From the NCBI RefSeq assembly GCF_033101155.1, contig NZ_JAWMPX010000007.1, positions 124,001 through 188,000 of the forward strand: 64,000 nt of DNA. Reading direction: 5' to 3'. Origin of the DNA: Tropicimonas sp033101155. Its GTDB lineage: Bacteria > Pseudomonadota > Alphaproteobacteria > Rhodobacterales > Rhodobacteraceae. Below the pieces are notes generated by a model. The model saw nothing but the letters and a program-made list of their open reading frames with translations, had not been told where the DNA came from and made no database searches. Both the position numbers and the translations under genes were made by a program. This document shows positions 37,292 to 46,070 of the stretch, one piece after another (the stretch's first letter is position 1; each line of letters opens with the position of its first letter).

Positions 37292-38614
37292 TCAGTGATC
37301 CACCGGCAATCCGCTTGGGACCCGATCCGGAATACCCAGCCGACCCTCAGCGCCACGATCCCCCGTCAAGCTTTCGAGGAAGGCGGCAAGGGCCGAGATG
37401 TCCTCGGGTGAGAGCGCGATCGGCTCCGGGTCCAGCGCCGCGAGGATCCGGTCGCCTTCGCCCCCCTCGTCAATCGCCGCCCAGACGGGCTTGCCTTCGA
37501 ACTCCTGCAGGATCGGTTGTTCGCGGTCGAACGCGGCGAAGCCCGTTGCCGGATCCGCGTGATAGGCAATGAAGGCGCCGAGGTCGCGATGGGCACCGCT
37601 ATGCCCGTATGGCCCGGTCAGGGCGATATTGCGCAGGCTCGGGGTCAGGAAGGCATAGAGATCCTCGGCGCGCCCGGTCACGCGGAACCGTCCTTCATCC
37701 CGTGCATGGCTCTCGAAACGTTCGGCTTTGCCGGGGCCGAGTTGCGGAACACCCATCGCGTGGAACGCGTGGTCTGTCTGGAACGGGCCGGAATGGCAGC
37801 TGGCGCAGCCGGCATCGCCGTAAAACAGCGTCATGCCCTGCTGTGCGGCGCCCTCAAGCGCCGCCTCGCCGCGCAGATGACGGTCAAAGGCGCTGTCATC
37901 GGACCGCCATTCCCAGGCGATGAACTCGGCAATGGCGTCGGAAATATCGGTGAAGGAAATCGGCTTGCCGGCCGCAACCTCCGGCAGGGCGGCCTCGAAC
38001 CCGGCCTGATAGTCCGGGTTCGCCCGCACCCGCTGCGCGATCAGGTCCCAGGCACCGTCCTCGCCGGTCAGCCGTCCCGAGCGGACGGCCTTGGAGATCT
38101 CGTTTTCGCCGTAATGCCCGGCCATCTCGTCCTGGCTGAGCACCGGGAACATGGTCTGCGCCGAGAGCACGCCGGAAAAGCCTTGCACCATCTCCTGATC
38201 GAGCGGAGTGCGCAGCCCGTTCGGCTCGTCGGGGTCGGCCTCGATCCGGCCGTCATGGAAGAGCACGGTGAACTCCAACGCCCCGAGATTGAACAGCGCA
38301 GGCGCGTTGCGCGGGATTCGCTGCTCGGGCGGGTTCGCCGGGTCCGGCACGCGGTCCGGCCCGAGCCCCGTGGCGCCTTCGCCGATGGAGAGCGACACCC
38401 CGTCCGATGTACCGAATTTCGGGTGGTGACAGGTGCCGCAGGAGATGTTGCGGTTGCCCGACAGGACCGGGTCCCAGAAGAGCAGGCGCCCCAGTTCGAC
38501 CATCTGCGGGCTGGCCGGCATATACATCGCGTCCGTCACAGGCGGAGGCAACTCGCCCGCGATGCCCTGCCCGGCAAGCCAGCTTGTCGCCGCAATAAGG
38601 TGAACAAATTTCAT
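37292..38614 (-). CDS. Diheme cytochrome c peroxidase-like protein
   Basis: Periplasmic c-type cytochrome of 440 residues with a signal peptide (KFVHLIAATSWLAGQGIAG). Two CxxCH sites are visible: CGTCHH near residue 59 and CASCHS near 272, spaced as in the CcpA/MauG superfamily. ELGRLLFWDPVLSGNRNISC and RNIALTGPYGHSGAHRDL are family landmarks. Either hydrogen peroxide reduction or MauG/MbnH-like protein oxidation is possible. The ATG overlaps the LacI stop by 4 bases, so it is transcribed with that regulator. Confidence 0.92.
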   Translation of the reverse strand: MKFVHLIAATSWLAGQGIAGELPPPVTDAMYMPASPQMVELGRLLFWDPVLSGNRNISCGTCHHPKFGTSDGVSLSIGEGATGLGPDRVPDPANPPEQRIPRNAPALFNLGALEFTVLFHDGRIEADPDEPNGLRTPLDQEMVQGFSGVLSAQTMFPVLSQDEMAGHYGENEISKAVRSGRLTGEDGAWDLIAQRVRANPDYQAGFEAALPEVAAGKPISFTDISDAIAEFIAWEWRSDDSAFDRHLRGEAALEGAAQQGMTLFYGDAGCASCHSGPFQTDHAFHAMGVPQLGPGKAERFESHARDEGRFRVTGRAEDLYAFLTPSLRNIALTGPYGHSGAHRDLGAFIAYHADPATGFAAFDREQPILQEFEGKPVWAAIDEGGEGDRILAALDPEPIALSPEDISALAAFLESLTGDRGAEGRLGIPDRVPSGLPVDH

Positions 38615-39681
38615 GGTTTGCTTTCTTCCTCTCCTCGGCCCGGTGGCGGTGCCGTGGATTCCCTCTCGGCCAGTTTCACCGGCAGGATAATGCGCGGCGC
38701 GGGGCCTGCAACACGGTCTTCGGGACGCATCCGCATCCGCTCCAAAAGCATCCGTGCCGCCGCCCGTCCCATGGTCGCGCGCGGCTGCCGGACGGTTGTC
38801 AGCGCCGGCACGAAGTGGGCCGCCATCTCCAGGTCGTCGAATCCGACCACGGAGACGTCGTTCGGGACATTCACCTCGCGCCGCATCAGCGCGCCGATGA
38901 AACCGAGCGCCATCTCGTCACAGGCCGCGAAGACGGCCGTTGGTCGGTCTGTGGAGGCAAACCAGAGCTTTGCGGCCTCTGCGCCCGATTGCAGCGAGAA
39001 GTCGCCCGGATAAATCCAGTCCGGCTTCATCCGCAACCCGACCGATTGCATCGCGCCATGCGCACCTTCCAGCCGGCTTGACGAGAGCACATTGTCCGGT
39101 GGACCGCAGATATGGCCGATCTTGCGATGCCCGAGCTTGAGCAGGTGCTGCACCGCCCGCACCGAAGCCTCTTGGTTGTCCACCGTCACAACAGGACGCC
39201 CGATCGAGGCGATCCATTCACAGGCAAAGACCATCGGCGCGCGGATATCGGCGCTGCCCCGGTCGAGGAGCTTCTCGTGCCGCAGCTTGCCGTCGAGCAC
39301 GATGATCCCGTCGACATGGTTCTGCCGGACATATTCGGGGAAGCTGTGCTCGCCGTCAGCTGTCGGCTTGGTGTCGGCGATCAGCACATTCAAGCCGGCT
39401 TCCATCATCACCTCGGCAATGCCCGACAGGATGCGGGAGAAAAACGGGTTGGCGAGATTGGGCACCAGCACGGCAATTGCGCCGGTCTCGCGCTTGCGCA
39501 GGTTGCGCGCGGCGAGATTGACCCGGTAGCCCGTTTCCTCGATGGCGGCGAAGACCGCTTCGCGGGTCGATTTCGACACCACGTCCGGAGTCGACAGCGT
39601 CCGACTCACGGTCGCCGTGGAGACGCCGGCAACCTGCGCGACATCGCGGATCGAGGGGGCGCGAGAGGTGATTTCTCCCAT
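38611..39681 (-). CDS. LacI-family regulator
   Basis: Repressor of 356 residues. The helix-turn-helix and hinge are typical (PSIRDVAQVAGVSTATVSRTL, TGYRVNLAARNLRKRETG), followed by the periplasmic-binding-like effector domain (VPNLANPFFSRILSGIAEVM). It sits back-to-back with the isomerase operon; the two 14-bp palindromes at 39750-39795 are likely its operators. It probably responds to the sugar or sugar derivative handled by that operon. Its stop overlaps the peroxidase start. Confidence 0.93.
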   Translation of the reverse strand: MGEITSRAPSIRDVAQVAGVSTATVSRTLSTPDVVSKSTREAVFAAIEETGYRVNLAARNLRKRETGAIAVLVPNLANPFFSRILSGIAEVMMEAGLNVLIADTKPTADGEHSFPEYVRQNHVDGIIVLDGKLRHEKLLDRGSADIRAPMVFACEWIASIGRPVVTVDNQEASVRAVQHLLKLGHRKIGHICGPPDNVLSSSRLEGAHGAMQSVGLRMKPDWIYPGDFSLQSGAEAAKLWFASTDRPTAVFAACDEMALGFIGALMRREVNVPNDVSVVGFDDLEMAAHFVPALTTVRQPRATMGRAAARMLLERMRMRPEDRVAGPAPRIILPVKLAERESTAPPPGRGEEESKP

Positions 39682-39749
39682 GTATCAAGCCTTTGTGCGG
39701 GCTTCGTCCCAATGGATGGGGCAATGCGTACATAGCTGAGTTTCTATCT

Positions 39750-39763
39750 TGTAATCGATTACA
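39750..39763. promoter_or_regulatory. LacI-type operator 1
   Basis: TGTAATCGATTACA is a perfect 14-bp palindrome with a central CG, the form preferred by LacI-family repressors, 69 bases upstream of the LacI gene start. Confidence 0.8.
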
Positions 39764-39781
39764 TGCAGGATATGCTCGTGA

Positions 39782-39795
39782 TGTAAAGGATTACA
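39782..39795. promoter_or_regulatory. LacI-type operator 2
   Basis: TGTAAAGGATTACA matches operator 1 at 12 of 14 bases, keeping both half-sites. The centres are 32 bases apart (three helical turns), allowing two dimers to bind the same face. Confidence 0.75.
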
Positions 39796-39866
39796 TCTGC
39801 GATTCGCAAATGCCGGGGAGGGGCTGCGCGAGAGCGCGCCACTTCGCCGGCCGAGGAGGTTGTGCG

Positions 39867-40919
39867 ATGAAGACGATCAAGGGACCCGCTCTTTTCCTGG
39901 CCCAGTTTGCCGGAGACGAGGCGCCGTTCAATTCCTGGGACAGCATCACCAAATGGGCCGCGGATTGCGGCTATCTCGGCGTGCAGGTCCCGAGCTGGGA
40001 TGGCCGGCTCATCGATCTCGCGAAAGCGGCCGAGAGCAAGGATTACTGCGACGAGTTCAAGGGCAAGGCGGCCGAAAACGGCGTCGAGGTCACCGAGCTT
40101 TCGACCCACCTGCAGGGCCAGCTCGTGGCCGTGCATCCCGCCTATGACACCGCTTTCGACGGTTTCGCGGCCCCCGAGGTGCGCGGAAATCCGAAGGCGC
40201 GCCAGGAATGGGCCGTGGATCAGGTCAAGAAGGCGCTTTCCGCCTCGAAGAACATGGGGATCACCGCCCATGCGAGCTTCTCCGGCGCGCTGGCATGGCC
40301 TTACATCTATCCCTGGCCGCAGCGGCCTGCCGGCCTCATCGAGACTGCCTTCGACGAGTTGGCGCGGCGCTGGAAGCCGATCCTTGATCATGCGGATGAA
40401 TGCGGCGTCAATGTCTGCTATGAGATCCATCCGGGGGAGGACCTGCATGACGGTGTGACCTTCGAGATGTTCCTTGAGCGCGTGAACAACCATCCGCGCG
40501 CGATGATGCTCTACGATCCGTCCCACTACGTCCTGCAATGCCTTGATTACCTGGACAATATCGACATCTACAAGGACCGGATCGGCATGTTCCACGTCAA
40601 GGATGCCGAGTTCAATCCGACCGGCAAACAAGGTGTCTATTCCGGCTACCAGGGCTGGACGGACCGCGCGGGTCGCTTCCGCAGCCTTGGCGACGGGCAG
40701 TGCGATTTCGGTGCGATCTTCTCCAAGATGGCTGCCAATGATTTCGACGGCTGGGCCGTGGTCGAATGGGAATGCTGCCTCAAACACCCCGAGGACGGTG
40801 CGCGCGAAGGGGCGCAATTCGTCAAGGATCACATCATCCGCGTCACCGAAAAGGCCTTTGACGATTTCGCCGATGGCGGGACCGATGAAGAGGCCAACAA
40901 GAAGATGCTGGGGATCTGA
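39867..40919 (+). CDS. Sugar phosphate isomerase/epimerase family protein (TIM barrel)
   Basis: Protein of 350 residues of the xylose isomerase-like TIM-barrel family (IolE/AP endonuclease 2 type). Metal-site segments visible are VTELSTHLQGQ near 70, VNVCYEIHPGEDLHDG near 180-195, MLYDPSHYVLQ near 220 and GMFHVKDAEF near 248. ATG 39867 follows GAGGAGG. First gene of the operon; two bases separate it from the dehydrogenase. It may act on a keto-sugar made by that enzyme. Confidence 0.92.
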   Translation: MKTIKGPALFLAQFAGDEAPFNSWDSITKWAADCGYLGVQVPSWDGRLIDLAKAAESKDYCDEFKGKAAENGVEVTELSTHLQGQLVAVHPAYDTAFDGFAAPEVRGNPKARQEWAVDQVKKALSASKNMGITAHASFSGALAWPYIYPWPQRPAGLIETAFDELARRWKPILDHADECGVNVCYEIHPGEDLHDGVTFEMFLERVNNHPRAMMLYDPSHYVLQCLDYLDNIDIYKDRIGMFHVKDAEFNPTGKQGVYSGYQGWTDRAGRFRSLGDGQCDFGAIFSKMAANDFDGWAVVEWECCLKHPEDGAREGAQFVKDHIIRVTEKAFDDFADGGTDEEANKKMLGI

Positions 40920-40921
40920 TC

Positions 40922-42067
40922 ATGGCACCTATCAGACTTGGCATGGTTGGTGGTGGCAATGACGCCTTTATCGGCGCTGTCCACCGCATCGCCTCCCGGA
41001 TCGACGGGGAATATCAACTGGTTGCAGGCGCTTTGAGTTCCACTCCGGAGAGGGCGAAAGCCTCGGGCGAGGCTCTTGGCCTCGCCCCCGACCGGATCTA
41101 TGGCGATTTCCGCGAGATGGCGATCCGCGAAAACCGGATCAAGGACGGCATCCAGGCCGTGGCGATTGTCACGCCGAACCATGTCCATTACCCGGCGGCG
41201 CGCGAGTTTCTCAAGCGCGGCATCCATGTGATCTGCGACAAGCCGCTGACCTCGACCCTGCCGGATGCCCGCAAGCTGGTGAAGCTGGCGGACGAGAGCG
41301 ACGCGCTGTTCGTGCTGACCCATAACTACACCGGTTACCCGATGGTGCGCCAAGCGCGCGAGATGGTGGCGAAGGGCGAGCTTGGCACGCTCCGAGTTGT
41401 GCAGGTCGAGTACCCGCAGGACTGGCTGACCGAGGCCGAGGAGCAGACCGGCGCCAACAAGCAATCCGAATGGCGCACGGACCCGGAACGCTCCGGGGCA
41501 GGAGGCTCCACAGGCGACATCGGCACCCACGCTTTCAACCTCGCGAGCTTCGTGACCGGGCTGGAGCTGGAAACGCTCTCCGCCGATCTGCAGAGCTTCG
41601 TCACCGGTCGCCGCGTGGACGACAATGGCCATGTCATGCTCCGCTTCAAGGGCGGCGCGCGCGGCATGCTCTGGTGTTCGCAAGTGGCGCCGGGCAATGA
41701 AAACGCCCTCAAACTGCGTGTTTATGGCGAGAAGGGCGGGCTGGAATGGTCCCAGGAGGACCCGAACTATCTCTGGTACACGCCGTTTGGCGAGCCCAAG
41801 CGACTGCTGACCCGCTCCGGATCCGGCGCGCGCGATGTGGCCAACCGCGTCTCAAGGACGCCGGGCGGCCACCCCGAGGGCTATCTGGAAGGCTTCGCCA
41901 ATATCTACTCGGAGGCCGCACGGGCGATCCGGGCGAAGCTGGCGGGTGAGGAAATCCCGGCCGATGTCGTCTTCCCGAGCGTTCAGGACGGGCTGACCGG
42001 CGTCTCCTTTGTCGATGCCTGCGTGCGCAGCTCGGCGCGGGACGCGGCCTGGGTCAAGCTGGCATGA
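40922..42067 (+). CDS. Gfo/Idh/MocA-family oxidoreductase
   Basis: NAD(P)-dependent sugar or polyol dehydrogenase of 381 residues. The Rossmann motif is IRLGMVGGGNDAFIGAVH at the N-terminus, and the cofactor Lys is in CDKPLTSTL near residue 103. The motif GSTGDIGTHAFNLASFV near 200 holds the catalytic Asp and His. Immediately downstream of the TIM-barrel gene and upstream of the transporter ATPase, so the imported compound is its likely substrate. Confidence 0.93.
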   Translation: MAPIRLGMVGGGNDAFIGAVHRIASRIDGEYQLVAGALSSTPERAKASGEALGLAPDRIYGDFREMAIRENRIKDGIQAVAIVTPNHVHYPAAREFLKRGIHVICDKPLTSTLPDARKLVKLADESDALFVLTHNYTGYPMVRQAREMVAKGELGTLRVVQVEYPQDWLTEAEEQTGANKQSEWRTDPERSGAGGSTGDIGTHAFNLASFVTGLELETLSADLQSFVTGRRVDDNGHVMLRFKGGARGMLWCSQVAPGNENALKLRVYGEKGGLEWSQEDPNYLWYTPFGEPKRLLTRSGSGARDVANRVSRTPGGHPEGYLEGFANIYSEAARAIRAKLAGEEIPADVVFPSVQDGLTGVSFVDACVRSSARDAAWVKLA

Positions 42068-42074
42068 GGCGCGC

Positions 42075-43625
42075 ATGAGCCTGGCCGCCGCCAATATGAC
42101 GGGAGCGCCGCGGACCGAGTCCGCGGCCCCCATCCTTGCGCTTAGCAATGTGCAGCGCTCCTTTGGCCCCATCCAGATCCTCTTCGACATCTCGATGGAG
42201 CTCTATCCGGGCGAGGTCCATGCCCTGATCGGTGAGAACGGCGCCGGAAAATCGACCACGATGAAGATCATGTCCGGCTATCTTGCGGCCTCCGACGGCG
42301 AGGTCGTGCTGGACGCCGCCCCGGTGACATTCGCCCGCTCTCGCGAGGCCGAAGCAATGGGCGTGACCCTCATTCACCAGGAATTCAACCTCGCGCAGCA
42401 GCTTTCCGTGGAGGAGAATATCTTCCTTGGCCATGAGCTTAAACGTGGCTTCCTGCTGGATCACGCCGCCATGCGCGCCCAGACCCGTGATCTTCTTGGC
42501 CGGCTGGAAACGCCACTCGATCCGCGCTCCAAGACCGCCGATATCTCCGTGCCGGAGAAGCAGATGGTCGAGATCGCCAAGGCGCTGTCGCGCAAGGCGC
42601 GTGTGCTGATCATGGATGAGCCGACCGCCGCGCTGACCACGCGCGAAACCGAGGTGCTTTTCCGCCAGATCGACCGGCTGAAAGCCGAGGGCACCGCCAT
42701 TCTCTACACCTCGCACAAGCTCGACGAGGTGGCCCGCATTGCCGACCGGATCACGGTCATGCGCGACGGGCGGATTGTCCGCACTGCGCAGCGGGGCGAG
42801 CTCAATGAAGACCAGATGGCCGAGGCAATGGTCGGGCGCGACCTCTCCGACATGTTCCCGCCCAAACGCCCGGCCGATGGGGCCGAACCGGTTCTGGAGG
42901 TGGAAGGTTTTACCATCGGAACGCTCGTGAAGGACGTCTCCTTTGCCCTTCGACGGGGCGAGATTCTCGGCTTTGCCGGGCTCGTCGGGTCCGGCCGCAC
43001 CGAGCTGATGGAGGGGCTGTTCGGCGTTCGCCCCTCCACCGGCTCGGTCGCCATCAACGGTGCGCCGGTACGGATCCATAACGCGGAAGATGCGATGAAG
43101 GCGGGGCTCGTCTACCTGCCCGAGGACCGCAAGGAAAACGGCCTGATCCTGACCCAGGACATGCGGCGCAACCTGACGTTGCTGGCGCTGAAGAAGTTCA
43201 GCAATATCGTCATCGATCGGAAAGCCGAGGAAGCCGCACTCGACAAGGCGATCGAGGAGTTCGACATCCGCGCGCCGTCGCGCGACGTGCTGGTCGGCAA
43301 TATGTCGGGCGGCAATCAACAGAAGGTGCTGCTGGCCAAGATCATGTTGGCCGAGCCGCAGATCGTCATCATCGACGAACCCACGCGCGGGATCGATGTC
43401 GGCACCAAGCAGCAATTCTACACCTTCATCCATGCGCTCGCCGATGCGGGCCATTCCGTCGTCGTGATCTCTTCGGAAATGACCGAGGTGATCGGCCTGT
43501 GCGACCGGGTCGCGGTCATGCGGCGCGGACGGATCGCGGGTGAAGTGACGGGCGATGATGTGAACGAGGACACGATCGTGCGCCTCGCAATGGGACTGGA
43601 CAAGAAGGGCAATGGCCATGAGTGA
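42075..43625 (+). CDS. Sugar ABC transporter ATP-binding protein, two ABC domains (RbsA type)
   Basis: ATPase of 516 residues. The first domain has Walker A GENGAGKSTTM near residue 53, signature ISVPEKQMVEIAKAL, and Walker B VLIMDEPTAAL. The second domain has the degenerate nucleotide loop typical of RbsA (GLVGSGRTELMEGLF near 310) and signature MSGGNQQKVLLAKI with IVIIDEPTRGID. ATG 42075 is 8 bases past the dehydrogenase stop; it overlaps the permease gene by 14 bases. Confidence 0.95.
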   Translation: MSLAAANMTGAPRTESAAPILALSNVQRSFGPIQILFDISMELYPGEVHALIGENGAGKSTTMKIMSGYLAASDGEVVLDAAPVTFARSREAEAMGVTLIHQEFNLAQQLSVEENIFLGHELKRGFLLDHAAMRAQTRDLLGRLETPLDPRSKTADISVPEKQMVEIAKALSRKARVLIMDEPTAALTTRETEVLFRQIDRLKAEGTAILYTSHKLDEVARIADRITVMRDGRIVRTAQRGELNEDQMAEAMVGRDLSDMFPPKRPADGAEPVLEVEGFTIGTLVKDVSFALRRGEILGFAGLVGSGRTELMEGLFGVRPSTGSVAINGAPVRIHNAEDAMKAGLVYLPEDRKENGLILTQDMRRNLTLLALKKFSNIVIDRKAEEAALDKAIEEFDIRAPSRDVLVGNMSGGNQQKVLLAKIMLAEPQIVIIDEPTRGIDVGTKQQFYTFIHALADAGHSVVVISSEMTEVIGLCDRVAVMRRGRIAGEVTGDDVNEDTIVRLAMGLDKKGNGHE

Positions 43626-44619
43626 GACGACCAGCAATGCCCCCGGCAAGGCAGGGTTCAAATTCGACTTGCAGGCGCTCGGACCGATCCTGGCACTCAT
43701 CGTGCTGGTGGTTGTCGGCTATCTGCTGAACCCCGATTTCCTCGGGTCCAAGAACATCACCAACGTGCTCTCGCGCTCCTCCTTCATCGGCATCATGGCC
43801 GTTGGCATGACCTTCGTGATCACGGCCGGCGGGCTCGACCTTTCGGTCGGCTCGATGACGGCCTTCATCGCGGGCATCATGATCATGGTGATGAACGGGC
43901 TGATTCCGAGCCTCGGGACGAACTGGGGCGTGATCCTCGTCGGCATGGGAACGGGGCTCATGCTCGGGGCAGCGGCGGGCGCGGTGAACGGGCTGTTGAT
44001 CACCCGAATGGGGATCGAAGCTTTCATCGTGACGCTGGGCATGATGGTGATCTTCCGAAGCCTCGTGACCTGGATGGCCGATGGCGGCACCATCTCGCTG
44101 AATTTCTCGCTCGGCTCGATCTATGAGCCGGTCTATTACGGCGGGCTGTTCGGCATCCGCTGGCCAATCATCGTCTTTGCCATTGTCGCCATTCTCGGCG
44201 AGATCGCCATGCGCCACACGGCCTATGGCCGCCACTGCGCCGCTATCGGCTCCAATGAGCAGGTTGCGCGCTACTCGGCCGTGCATGTCAAGAATGTCCG
44301 GCTGATGACCTATATCGTGCTTGGCATCCTGGTGGGGTTGGCCTCGGTTCTCTACGTGCCGCGTCTCGGCTCGGCCTCGAACTCCACCGGCCTGCTCTGG
44401 GAACTGGAGACCATTGCCGCGGTCATCATCGGCGGCACCCTGCTCTCGGGCGGCTATGGCCGGGTCTGGGGCACCGTGGTCGGTGTGCTCATCCTCGGGC
44501 TGATCGACAATATCCTCAATCTCACGGACCTTGTGTCCCCCTATCTCAACGGGGCGATCCAGGGCGTGATCATCATTCTGGCGGTTGTGCTGCAGCGCGC
44601 CAGGAAGTCATCCCGCTGA
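43612..44619 (+). CDS. Sugar ABC transporter permease (RbsC type)
   Basis: Inner-membrane permease of 335 residues with about ten hydrophobic segments. AVGMTFVITAGGLDLSVGSM near residue 63 and AAVIIGGTLLSGGYGRVWGTVVGVLI near 272 are the usual landmarks of the RbsC/BPD_transp_2 family. It overlaps the ATPase stop by 14 bases and is followed, after a 43-base gap, by the binding protein. Confidence 0.95.
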   Translation: MAMSETTSNAPGKAGFKFDLQALGPILALIVLVVVGYLLNPDFLGSKNITNVLSRSSFIGIMAVGMTFVITAGGLDLSVGSMTAFIAGIMIMVMNGLIPSLGTNWGVILVGMGTGLMLGAAAGAVNGLLITRMGIEAFIVTLGMMVIFRSLVTWMADGGTISLNFSLGSIYEPVYYGGLFGIRWPIIVFAIVAILGEIAMRHTAYGRHCAAIGSNEQVARYSAVHVKNVRLMTYIVLGILVGLASVLYVPRLGSASNSTGLLWELETIAAVIIGGTLLSGGYGRVWGTVVGVLILGLIDNILNLTDLVSPYLNGAIQGVIIILAVVLQRARKSSR

Positions 44620-44662
44620 CGGGAAAACTGCCCCGTCGCGGGGCAATCTAGGGAGGAAGACC

Positions 44663-45610
44663 ATGAAAATGAAGCATCTCTTCGGTGCCACGGCGATTGC
44701 GACCATTCTGGCAGCAGGCGTGGCGATGGCCGAGACCACGATCATCGGCGTGTCCATTCCGGCCGCGACCCATGGCTGGGCCGGCGGCATGAACTTCCAT
44801 GCAAAGACCACCATTGAGCGGCTGGAAGCCACCTATCCGGAGCTGGATTTCGTCCTCTCCACCGCGTCCGACCCCGCCAAGCAGGTCAATGATATCGAGG
44901 ACATGATGGCCACGCGCAATATCGACGCGCTGGTCGTGCTGCCCTTCGAATCCGAGCCGCTGACGGCCCCCGTGAAGCGCGTGAAGGCCTCCGGCGCCTG
45001 GGTCACCGTGATCGACCGCGGCCTCTCCGAGGACGGCATCGAAGACCTTTACGTGGCCGGCGACAATCCTGGCTTCGGCACCACATCTGGCATGTTCTTC
45101 AAGGAAATGATGCCCGATGGCGGCAAGATCGTCGTTCTGCGCGGCATCCCGACGACCATCGACAATGAGCGCGTCGAGGGGTTCCAGGCCGCGATCGAAG
45201 GCTCCGGCATCGAGATCCTGGCCATGGAGCATGGCAATTGGAACCGCGACGACGCCTTCACCGTGATGCAGGACTTCCTGTCCAAATATCCGGAAATCGA
45301 CGCTGTCTGGGCCTCCGATGACGACATGGCCATCGGCGTTCTCGGCGCGATGAAGGAAGCGGACCGCACGGACGAGATGTGGGTACTTGGCGGTGCCGGC
45401 ATGAAGGAGATGATCAAGCGCGTGGCCGATGGCGATGCAACGATCAAGGCGAACGTGACCTATCCGCCGTCAATGTCCGCCACGGCCATCGAGATGACGG
45501 CGCTGAACTTCGTCTCCAACGCGCCGGTCTCCGGCAAGTTCGTGATCGGCTCGGTCCTGATCACCCAGGACAATGCCGAGAAGTTCTACTATCCCGACAG
45601 CCCGTTCTGA
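44663..45610 (+). CDS. Sugar ABC transporter substrate-binding protein
   Basis: Periplasmic type I binding protein of 315 residues with signal peptide KHLFGATAIATILAAGVAMA. Mature landmarks are TIIGVSIPAATHGWAGGMNFHAK at the N-terminus (Trp and Asn often contact the sugar), VLPFESEPLTAPVKRVK near 100, and VWASDDDMAIGVLGAM near 220. ATG 44663 follows GGGAGGAA. It closes the five-gene operon. Ligand not predictable; relatives bind ribose, rhamnose, inositol or polyols. Confidence 0.94.
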   Translation: MKMKHLFGATAIATILAAGVAMAETTIIGVSIPAATHGWAGGMNFHAKTTIERLEATYPELDFVLSTASDPAKQVNDIEDMMATRNIDALVVLPFESEPLTAPVKRVKASGAWVTVIDRGLSEDGIEDLYVAGDNPGFGTTSGMFFKEMMPDGGKIVVLRGIPTTIDNERVEGFQAAIEGSGIEILAMEHGNWNRDDAFTVMQDFLSKYPEIDAVWASDDDMAIGVLGAMKEADRTDEMWVLGGAGMKEMIKRVADGDATIKANVTYPPSMSATAIEMTALNFVSNAPVSGKFVIGSVLITQDNAEKFYYPDSPF

Positions 45611-45923
45611 TCAGGTTAGGGAGCGGGCGGGCAAGCTGCTCAGGCGCAGTGCCGTCCGCTCTCCCCGAGTCAGGGGATTGGCCCTGTCAGCATGCCGCTG
45701 GCAGGGTTTTTCTGTCTTGTGATTGTGTGCGAAGGGGAGGCGTTGAAACGCTTCCACAGGAACGCTTGCTCGGTTCGGACTGGCGGAGAGGCATTCTGCG
45801 TTCGTCTTCGTCAGGACCCCGAGATACCGTCCGCAACTCGAAGCTTGCACCTGTTGCCCGGTCAATCCGGGCAGGATGTGTTTTGAAGAGAGGGGGCGTC
45901 ACACAGGCGGATACTGCCCGCGG
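45611..45923. other. Intergenic region after the sugar operon
   Basis: About 313 bases. It holds the operon terminator (45682-45711) and then sequence without a credible gene. Confidence 0.5.
45682..45711 (+). terminator. Rho-independent terminator of the sugar transport operon
   Basis: CCCTGTCA and TGGCAGGG form an 8-bp stem (one T-G pair) followed by TTTTT, 71 bases after the binding-protein stop. Confidence 0.8.
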
Positions 45924-46070
45924 TCACTCATCGGTGCCGGTGTCGATCAACCAGCCGCCGGGGCCGGCAACCTCGTCGGGCAGGACCGCAATAAGCATCT
46001 CGTGGATGAGGCAGCATGCCATGAAAGACAGGATCAGGTCACCAATCGTAATCTGTGCAATCCATTCCAT
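45924..46070 (-). CDS. Small hydrophobic ORF, 48 residues
   Basis: ATG 46070 opens a 48-codon frame on the minus strand. Residues 4-31 are largely hydrophobic (IAQITIGDLILSFMACCLIH plus EMLIAVL), enough for one membrane helix, with a Cys-Cys pair near 19-20 and an acidic tail. A near-perfect ribosome site, TAAGGAG, lies 6 bases upstream. I know no homologue. A 15-codon frame at 46081-46128 stops with TAA at the head of this ribosome site, so the two may be coupled. Confidence 0.55.
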   Translation of the reverse strand: MEWIAQITIGDLILSFMACCLIHEMLIAVLPDEVAGPGGWLIDTGTDE

